Shown: in pieces, positions 30,899-36,258 of the stretch | How positions within the stretch are numbered: position 1 is the stretch's first letter | Layout: each line of letters opens with the position of its first letter | Origin: Panacagrimonas sp052386745 | Lineage (GTDB): Bacteria > Pseudomonadota > Gammaproteobacteria > Nevskiales > Nevskiaceae | Direction of reading: 5' to 3' | NCBI GenBank assembly: GCA_052386745.1 | Contig: JBQTJW010000036.1 | Span: forward strand, 1 to 36,258 | DNA length: 36,258 nucleotides | Made by a program: the position numbers and the translations under genes | Notes under the pieces: model-generated | What the model was told of the DNA's origin: nothing | Seen by the model: the letters and a program-made list of their open reading frames with translations, nothing else | Database searches by the model: none

Positions 30899-31903
30899 AT
30901 GAATCCCACCTCCCTGGAAACCATGACCGATCCTGCTGCGGTAAGCGATCCGGCCGTCCTGCGCGCGGCGCGTAGTGGCCCGCTGTTCATCGTGCTCAAC
31001 GCCGGTTCCGGCCACAACGAGACCTCCACGGTGCAGGACACCATCGCGCGCGTGCTCAGCGAAGCCGGCCGCGCGCACGAGTTCCTGCTGCTGGAGGATG
31101 CCTCCCGCATCGTGCAGACGGCGAAGCTCGCCGTGGAAAAAGCCAGGGCGCAGGGCGGGGTGGTGGTGGCTGCCGGCGGCGACGGCACCATCAACTGCGT
31201 GGCGCACGCGGTGCTGGGCAGCGGCTGCCCGTTCGCGGTGCTGCCGCAGGGCACGTTCAACTATTTCGGCCGCGCGCACGGCATCCCGCAGGACGCCGAG
31301 GCGGCCACACGCGCGCTGCTGCGGGCGAACGTCGCGCCCACGCAGGTGGGGCTGGTGAACGATCGCGTGTTCCTGGTCAATGCCAGCCTGGGGCTGTACC
31401 CGCAGGTGCTGGAAGACCGCGAAACCTTCAAGCGGCAGTTTGGGCGCAGCCGGCCGGTGGCCATTCTCTCGGGCATCCGCACGCTGCTGCGCGAGCGCCG
31501 CCAGCTGAAGATGGTGGTGGAACTGGACGGCGAACACACCCGGACCATCCGCTCGCCCACGCTGTTCGTGGGCAACAACCACATCCAGTTCGAGCGGCTG
31601 GGCATGCCCGAGGCCCGGGAGGTGAAGTCCGGCAAGCTCGCGGCCATCGTCGTCAAGCCCATCGGCAACTGGCGCATGCTGGGCCTGGCATTGCGCGGCG
31701 CGCTCGGCTACCTGGGCGAGGCGGACAACATCAGCAGCTTTTCCTTCCGCAGCCTCACCGTCTGGCCGCAGGGGCACCGTCTGCTCAAGGTGGGAACCGA
31801 TGGCGAGATCCGCCAGATGCGCACGCCGCTGGTGTTCAAGCTCGCGGACGATCCGCTCCTGTTGCTGATGCCCGCGCCCGAGGACCAGGCTGAAGTGGCG
31901 TGA
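30899..31903 (+). CDS. Diacylglycerol-kinase-family lipid kinase
   Basis: The protein (about 334 residues) belongs to the DagK/YegS/LCB5 lipid kinase group, which phosphorylates diacylglycerol or a sphingoid or phospholipid substrate with ATP. The ATP-binding glycine motif is VVAAGGDGTINCVAHAVLGSG (GGDGT conserved), with LNAGSG near the start and LPQGTFNYFGRAHGIP (the GTxN of the family). The C-terminal domain includes FVGNNHIQFERLGM and DNISSFSFRSLTV. The start is uncertain: ATG 30899, TTG 30896 or ATG 30923 (GGAA upstream) are possible. Its stop is overlapped by the phosphodiesterase GTG start. The lipid substrate cannot be told from sequence. Confidence 0.88.
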   Translation: MNPTSLETMTDPAAVSDPAVLRAARSGPLFIVLNAGSGHNETSTVQDTIARVLSEAGRAHEFLLLEDASRIVQTAKLAVEKARAQGGVVVAAGGDGTINCVAHAVLGSGCPFAVLPQGTFNYFGRAHGIPQDAEAATRALLRANVAPTQVGLVNDRVFLVNASLGLYPQVLEDRETFKRQFGRSRPVAILSGIRTLLRERRQLKMVVELDGEHTRTIRSPTLFVGNNHIQFERLGMPEAREVKSGKLAAIVVKPIGNWRMLGLALRGALGYLGEADNISSFSFRSLTVWPQGHRLLKVGTDGEIRQMRTPLVFKLADDPLLLLMPAPEDQAEVA

Positions 31904-32712
31904 GCGTGCTGATTCAGATTTCCGACCCGCATTTCGGCACCACCGTGGCGCCGGTGGTTGTGGCGCTGAAGGAGCTGGTCCGCAAGCAGGCGCCGCAGAC
32001 GCTTGTGCTTTCCGGTGACATCACGCAGCGCGCGCGCCGCTGGCAGTTCGCAGCCGCGCGCCGTTTCGTGGACGAGCTGGACATTTCCCAAGTGCTCGCC
32101 GTGCCGGGCAACCACGACATCCCGCTGGAGAACGTGATCGCGCGCCTGCTCTGGCCGTACGCGGGCTACCGGCGGGCCTTTGGTGACGCGCTCGAAACGG
32201 AAATTTCCGATCCGGGCCTGCTCGTGATTGGCGTCAACACGACGCGGCCGTGGCGCCACATCGACGGCGAGATCTCGCAGACGCAGGTCCAACGGATCAG
32301 CGAGCGCCTGCGCGAATCCGCTTCCGGACAGCTGCGTGTCGTCGTCGTCCACCAGCCCGTGGGCGTGCCGCACCGCCGCGACGAGCATGACCGCGTCCAC
32401 GGCCGCGAAGCCGCCACGCGCGCCTGGGTGGCGGCGGGCGCGGACCTGGTCATGGGCGGGCACATCCACCTGCCCTACGTGCTGCCGCTGGAGACGTTCT
32501 TTGCCGGACTGCCGCGCCGCGCCTGGTGCGTGCAGGCCGGCACGGCCACGTCCCACCGCGTGCGGCCGGACGCGCCGAACTCGGTCAACATCGTCCACCA
32601 CGACCTGGCTGATCGGCCTGGCTGCTGCGAGGTGGAACGCTGGGACTACGCTGCGCAAAGCGCCCGCTTCGAACGGGTGGAACGGCACGAGCTGCGGCTC
32701 GACCGTCCTTGA
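31900..32712 (+). CDS. Calcineurin-like phosphodiesterase (CpdA/Icc-like)
   Basis: The 270-residue phosphoesterase has the metal motifs SDPHFG, SGDITQRA, PGNHDIP, VVVHQP and GGHIHLP. The layout and motifs match the class that includes cAMP phosphodiesterase CpdA and other cyclic- or phosphodiester hydrolases. The substrate is unknown; as it overlaps a lipid kinase gene by four bases (GTGA), a phospholipid-related role is as likely as cAMP. The GTG start at 31900 has no clear ribosome-binding site, consistent with coupling. It ends 53 nt before the PAP2 gene. Confidence 0.85.
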   Translation: MSVLIQISDPHFGTTVAPVVVALKELVRKQAPQTLVLSGDITQRARRWQFAAARRFVDELDISQVLAVPGNHDIPLENVIARLLWPYAGYRRAFGDALETEISDPGLLVIGVNTTRPWRHIDGEISQTQVQRISERLRESASGQLRVVVVHQPVGVPHRRDEHDRVHGREAATRAWVAAGADLVMGGHIHLPYVLPLETFFAGLPRRAWCVQAGTATSHRVRPDAPNSVNIVHHDLADRPGCCEVERWDYAAQSARFERVERHELRLDRP

Positions 32713-32765
32713 AAACCATGGCCCTGCTCACCGGCCGGTGAGTGTGTCGTTTCGGGATTATCTGC

Positions 32766-33653
32766 GTGGACCATGATGTCCCGACCGAGCGCGTGATCGC
32801 GGCCGCAAACCTGGTGGCGGACCACTGGCTGTGGTTCACCCTGGCCCTTCTCATGCTGGTCGGCATCCTCTCGGCCCTGCTGTGGGCAGCCGTGCTGCGC
32901 TATCGCGTGCGCGCCTGGAACCGGGGCATGCGGCTCTGGCGACGCCTGCCTATGGCGGACCCCGGCGCGGCGCCATCGTCCGTGCGGGAGCGGCTGCCGG
33001 ACGCGGCTTACCTCGTGCTCGACCTCCTGGCGGCGTTCGTGATCGTCGTGCTGTCGCTGTCTGCGTTCCTGTGGATTGCGGACGAAACCGGCGTCGATGA
33101 AACGCTCGGATCCTTTGACGATCAACTGGCCGGCCGCCTGGCCTTATCGCTCGATGGCAGTACCCTGCGCGTCTTCGCCTGGATCACGCACCTGGGCGAT
33201 GCGCAGGTGCAGTGGCTGCTGGGCGGGCTGGTGGGCCTGGCCCTGCTCGCACGCCGGGACAAGTGGATGGCGACGCTATGGATGGCGGCCGTGGGCGGCA
33301 ACGGCCTGCTGACCCGCATCCTGAAAGCGGTCTTCGAGCGTGCACGCCCGCTGCACGAACACGGCTGGGCCAGCGAGACCGGCTGGAGCTTCCCGAGCGG
33401 CCATGCCTCCGGTTCGGTCGCCGTCTATGGAATGCTGGCTTACCTGCTCGTGCGGTTTGCGCCGTCGATCTGGCACCTGCCGATCGCGCTGGCGGGAATC
33501 CTGATCGCGGTGCTGGTCGGCATCAGCCGCATCGCGCTGCAGGTGCACTATTTCAGCGACGTGTTGGCCGGCTTCGTTTCGGGCGCAGCCTGGCTCGTCA
33601 CCTGTGTGGGTGTTGCCGAGTTCGTGCGTTCGCGGCGCCTGGCGGATCGATGA
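32766..33653 (+). CDS. PAP2 (phosphatidic acid phosphatase type 2) membrane protein
   Basis: The protein (295 residues from GTG 32766) is an integral-membrane phosphatase. The three conserved motifs are KAVFERARP (KX6RP), SFPSGHAS (PSGH) and SRIALQVHYFSDV (SRX5HX3D). Hydrophobic helices occur at about 22-44, 82-105, 142-160 and 200-260. It dephosphorylates a lipid phosphate such as phosphatidate, undecaprenyl-pyrophosphate or phosphatidylglycerophosphate. A GGGA 8 nt before GTG 32766 supports that start; GTG 32742 is the longer alternative. With a lipid kinase and two phosphoesterases immediately upstream the group can both add and remove phosphate on lipids. It converges on the EAL gene (26-nt gap). 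Confidence 0.9.
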   Translation: MDHDVPTERVIAAANLVADHWLWFTLALLMLVGILSALLWAAVLRYRVRAWNRGMRLWRRLPMADPGAAPSSVRERLPDAAYLVLDLLAAFVIVVLSLSAFLWIADETGVDETLGSFDDQLAGRLALSLDGSTLRVFAWITHLGDAQVQWLLGGLVGLALLARRDKWMATLWMAAVGGNGLLTRILKAVFERARPLHEHGWASETGWSFPSGHASGSVAVYGMLAYLLVRFAPSIWHLPIALAGILIAVLVGISRIALQVHYFSDVLAGFVSGAAWLVTCVGVAEFVRSRRLADR

Positions 33654-33679
33654 ACCCGCTTGCGCGGGCTATCGCAGTT

Positions 33680-36121
33680 TCACTTGGCGTGACACCAGCG
33701 ATCGAGCAGCGCCGGGATGCGTTCGGGTTCCACCGCCGGGCAATAGAGCCAGCCCTGCAGATCGTCGCAGCCGCGAGCGCTCAGGAAGCTGGCCTGTTCC
33801 GCGGTTTCCACGCCTTCGGCGGTCACGCGCAGCTTCATGTGTCCTGCGATGGCCAGAATGGTCTCGACGAGGGCGGCACTGCGGTTGTCCGCGGGCAGTT
33901 CGCGCACGAAGCTCCGGTCGATCTTGAGGCGGTCCAGCGGGAGCGTCTTGAGCGATGAGAGGCACGAATACCCCGTGCCGAAGTCATCGATGGCGACCGT
34001 CACGCCCGAGCTGCGGATCTTTCGCAGCGTGGCCACCGCCAGCGATTCGGTCTGCAGCGCGCTCTCGGTGACTTCCAGTTCGAGCTGATCCGGCTCCAGG
34101 CGGGCGGCGCTCAGGGCCACGCTGACATCCGTCGTCAGCGTTCCGCTGGTCATTTCCATGGGCGAGGTGTTCACCGTCACGCGGATCGGCGCATGCCTCG
34201 CATCGCGCCAGGCACGGGCCTGACGGCAGGCTTCGCGCAGGACCCAGCGGCCGATGTCGATGATGAGCCCGCTCTCTTCCGCCGGCGGCACGATTTCTGC
34301 CGCGCCGAGCATGCCCAGCTCCGGGTGGTTCCAGCGCAGCAGGGCTTCCACTGCGACGCAGCGGCCGGTGGCCGAATCGATCTGCGGCTGGTAGTGCAGG
34401 CGCAGCTCGTGGTCCTGCAGGGCGCGACGCAGCCGCTGGTCGCGTTCCAGGTAGCGCGTGGTTCGCGCCGTGATGCCCGCGTTGTAGAACGCGTAGGAGT
34501 TGCCGCCCCGCGCCTTGGCTTCGCTCACGGCCGAGCCCGCGCACTGCAGCAGCTGCGTGGCGTCGCGACCGTCGTCCGGATACATCGCGATCCCGATGTT
34601 CGTGCTCACGGTGGCTGGTACGCCGCCGACGCTCAGGGGTTTTGCGAGCGCCCGGCTGAGCTTGTTGGCCACGGTGACCACGGGAGCCCCGGCCGGGATG
34701 TTTTCGAGCATGACCGCGAATCCGCCCTTGCCGAGACGCGCAGAAGTGTCGGCTGCCCGGACGCTGGTCTCGATGCGGCTGGCCACCTCGCGTTCCACGG
34801 TGTCACCCAGGGCCATCCCGTCGGCATGTGGATCCTGTTCGAGATCGAGCAGCAGCAGCGCGACGCGGTGATTGTTGCGCTGGGCGCGGCGTATGGCCTG
34901 CTCAAGCCGATCCTGCAGAACGAGGCGGTTCGGCAGGCCGGTGAGCGGGTCGTACAGCAAACGGCGCGCGTCTTCCCGATGTGACGGGCGTTCAGGGGTG
35001 AGGATGCCGATGAGCAGGCCCTCGTCCGCCGGCTCGTCCCGCACCGCATGCAGCCACAGGCAGGCAGGGACGACTTCACCTGCCTTCGTCGTCACGCTCA
35101 GTTTTCCCCGCCAGGACCCGTGGAGGCGGACCTGCTTCCAGAGGTCGGCATGCGCCGCGGCCGTCATGGACTCCGGCGTGAGGAACGGAACCTCGCATCC
35201 GATCCAGAACGCCGATTCCACGCCGGACAGGCTGGTGAACGCCGCGTTGGCGCTCACCAGCCGACGCTGGGCGTCCAGGACGAACAGCCCGTCGTTGCTG
35301 CGATTGGCATCGCTCGCGTTCCAGTGCACGCGGGACGCAAGCGTCGAGTCCGGATCCGCGGCCTGGGCCACGCCAAGGAGTCGCAGTTCGGCATCGTTCA
35401 CGTCGGGCGCCACCCGCGCCACGATGCGCAGCGGCCGCGAGGGCTGACCCGGTCGCTGCTGGCGGAAAATCATCGAGCAGGGGACTCCCCGCTCGGCGGC
35501 ATCGATTGCCGCCGATGCGACGATGGCGCGGTCCTCGTCGTGGACAAAATCGAGCAGCCGGCTCAGCCGCAACGACTGCCTGGCGGCGGTTTCCCCCACA
35601 AGCTCGGCCGCAAGGTCGCGGAGCGAAGGCATGACCGGCGTCTCGGCATCTGCGCCACCGTCCATCGGTGCCTGGGAGGGCGTTACCCCCCTGGTGGGCA
35701 CGGCACGGTCCGCCACCGTGCGTTGCAGGGCCATCTGCAGGGTGGAATGCAGTTCGCGCTCGGAAAATGGCTTCAGCAGGTAGCCGTAGGGCTCGGTCGC
35801 GCGGGCACGGGCCAGGGTGGAATCTTCCGAGTACGCGGTGAGGTAGATCACGCGAATGCGCAGCTCGTCCAGCAGCTGGGCTGCCGCTTCCACGCCGTCG
35901 ATCGGGCCCTCGATGTTGATGTCCATGAGCACCAGATCCGGGCGAGTGGTGCGCGCCCGGGCCAGGGCATCGGCCCCGCTGGCGGCGCGTGCCACGACGT
36001 CGTACCCGAGCTTCTCCAGCCGCCGCTGAAGGTTGAGTGCGACGATGCGCTCGTCTTCGACGATCAGGATCCGGGGCTTGTTCATGTCCGTTTGAAGCGA
36101 GGATTCCGCCGCGATGGCCAT
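33680..36121 (-). CDS. REC-PAS-(degenerate GGDEF)-EAL cyclic-di-GMP phosphodiesterase
   Basis: The 813-residue protein carries a receiver domain (about 14-130; pocket Glu22-Asp23-Glu24, phospho-acceptor Asp67 in LMDINI, LLKPFSE), a PAS-like segment (about 275-385), a GGDEF-like domain (about 385-550) and an EAL domain (about 575-810). In the GGDEF position the sequence is RLGKGGFAVM (near 464), so the GGDEF signature is lost and cyclase activity is unlikely. The EAL domain keeps EALLRW, ELEVTES, IDDFGTGYS, LKIDRSF and VTAEGVET, suggesting active c-di-GMP hydrolysis. The first ATG at 36121 is given; the ATG at 36085 (MNKPRILIVEDE) fits the domain start. Its phosphorelay partner is not seen. 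The transposase fragment begins 65 nt upstream on the other strand. Confidence 0.9.
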   Translation of the reverse strand: MAIAAESSLQTDMNKPRILIVEDERIVALNLQRRLEKLGYDVVARAASGADALARARTTRPDLVLMDINIEGPIDGVEAAAQLLDELRIRVIYLTAYSEDSTLARARATEPYGYLLKPFSERELHSTLQMALQRTVADRAVPTRGVTPSQAPMDGGADAETPVMPSLRDLAAELVGETAARQSLRLSRLLDFVHDEDRAIVASAAIDAAERGVPCSMIFRQQRPGQPSRPLRIVARVAPDVNDAELRLLGVAQAADPDSTLASRVHWNASDANRSNDGLFVLDAQRRLVSANAAFTSLSGVESAFWIGCEVPFLTPESMTAAAHADLWKQVRLHGSWRGKLSVTTKAGEVVPACLWLHAVRDEPADEGLLIGILTPERPSHREDARRLLYDPLTGLPNRLVLQDRLEQAIRRAQRNNHRVALLLLDLEQDPHADGMALGDTVEREVASRIETSVRAADTSARLGKGGFAVMLENIPAGAPVVTVANKLSRALAKPLSVGGVPATVSTNIGIAMYPDDGRDATQLLQCAGSAVSEAKARGGNSYAFYNAGITARTTRYLERDQRLRRALQDHELRLHYQPQIDSATGRCVAVEALLRWNHPELGMLGAAEIVPPAEESGLIIDIGRWVLREACRQARAWRDARHAPIRVTVNTSPMEMTSGTLTTDVSVALSAARLEPDQLELEVTESALQTESLAVATLRKIRSSGVTVAIDDFGTGYSCLSSLKTLPLDRLKIDRSFVRELPADNRSAALVETILAIAGHMKLRVTAEGVETAEQASFLSARGCDDLQGWLYCPAVEPERIPALLDRWCHAK

Positions 36122-36185
36122 CTAGATCGCAAAGGAAACTCTGCACAGGTATTGCTACTGAATCGTGTGTAACGGGAGGGACGCG
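36122..36185. other. Gap between EAL gene start and IS5-type transposase
   Basis: CTAG is at 36122-36125, directly at the EAL gene start, and GGGAGGG precedes the transposase ATG. If the element inserted at CTAG, as several IS5-group elements do, its left end lies here. No terminal inverted repeat can be confirmed because the other end is outside the window. Confidence 0.3.
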
Positions 36186-36258
36186 ATGAAGCAGATCAGT
36201 TTGGCGGAGAGCGGGTTTGCGCGGACGAGCAAGGTGACGCGCAAGCAGGTGTTTTTGT
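36186..36258 (+). mobile_element. 5' end of an IS5-family transposase gene (continues beyond window)
   Basis: The frame from ATG 36186 reads MKQISLAESGFARTSKVTRKQVFL, close to the opening of IS5-type transposases (MKQxxLAxxGFxRxxKxTRxxxFL). Only 24 codons are present, so the catalytic DDE residues and terminal repeats cannot be checked. A GGGAGGG ribosome-binding site lies just upstream. Confidence 0.7.

Overview
The window is 36 kb of high-GC, densely coded bacterial chromosome. Several features point to a gammaproteobacterium, most likely near the Xanthomonadales or Nevskiales: a type IV minor-pilin operon of the fimT-pilV-pilW-pilX-pilY1-pilE kind, a RluF-type pseudouridine synthase, a TonB-dependent receptor, MscS, a Gln-ligand glyoxalase I and short GGGATTGG-type intergenic repeats. 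The lineage is inferred from gene content, not from a marker phylogeny.

Layout. Bases 1-4616: the 3' end of an RTX-repeat protein gene, an OmpR-type response regulator, a perfect 21-bp inverted repeat, a TonB-dependent receptor with a TATAAT promoter inside a small palindrome, tRNA-Arg(TCG) on the minus strand, and rluF. Bases 4617-6645: a gene-poor stretch, a small membrane protein and a leftward MscS channel. Bases 6868-11413: gloA followed by glcD, glcE and glcF, tightly packed and co-directional; this may be one unit taking methylglyoxal through D-lactate to pyruvate, or glycolate to glyoxylate. Bases 11479-20348 (minus strand): a phenylacetyl-CoA degradation operon, paaABCDE-paaZ-paaG-paaI-paaJ, ending in a gene that closely resembles styrene oxide isomerase (StyC). 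It is driven from a well-formed promoter (TTGACA, 17 nt, AATAAT) and faces the divergent repressor gene paaX. Bases 21472-27988 (minus strand): the minor-pilin operon. Bases 28390-29850: a small outer-membrane beta-barrel and a YceI-like lipoprotein. Bases 29988-33653: two metallophosphoesterases, a diacylglycerol-kinase-family lipid kinase and a PAP2 phosphatase, which looks like a lipid-phosphate group. Bases 33680-36121 (minus strand): a REC-PAS-degenerate GGDEF-EAL protein. The window ends in the first codons of an IS5-type transposase.

How the genes work together. PaaABCE (with PaaD for maturation) epoxidises phenylacetyl-CoA, PaaG isomerises the epoxide to oxepin-CoA, PaaZ opens and oxidises the ring, PaaJ thiolyses the chain and PaaI rescues CoA from dead-end thioesters. 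Genes for the CoA ligase (paaK) and the lower beta-oxidation steps (paaF, paaH) are not in this window. The StyC-like membrane isomerase would feed phenylacetaldehyde into the same route, but no styrene monooxygenase or phenylacetaldehyde dehydrogenase gene is visible. That orphan isomerase, fixed inside a paa operon, is the most interesting metabolic signal here.
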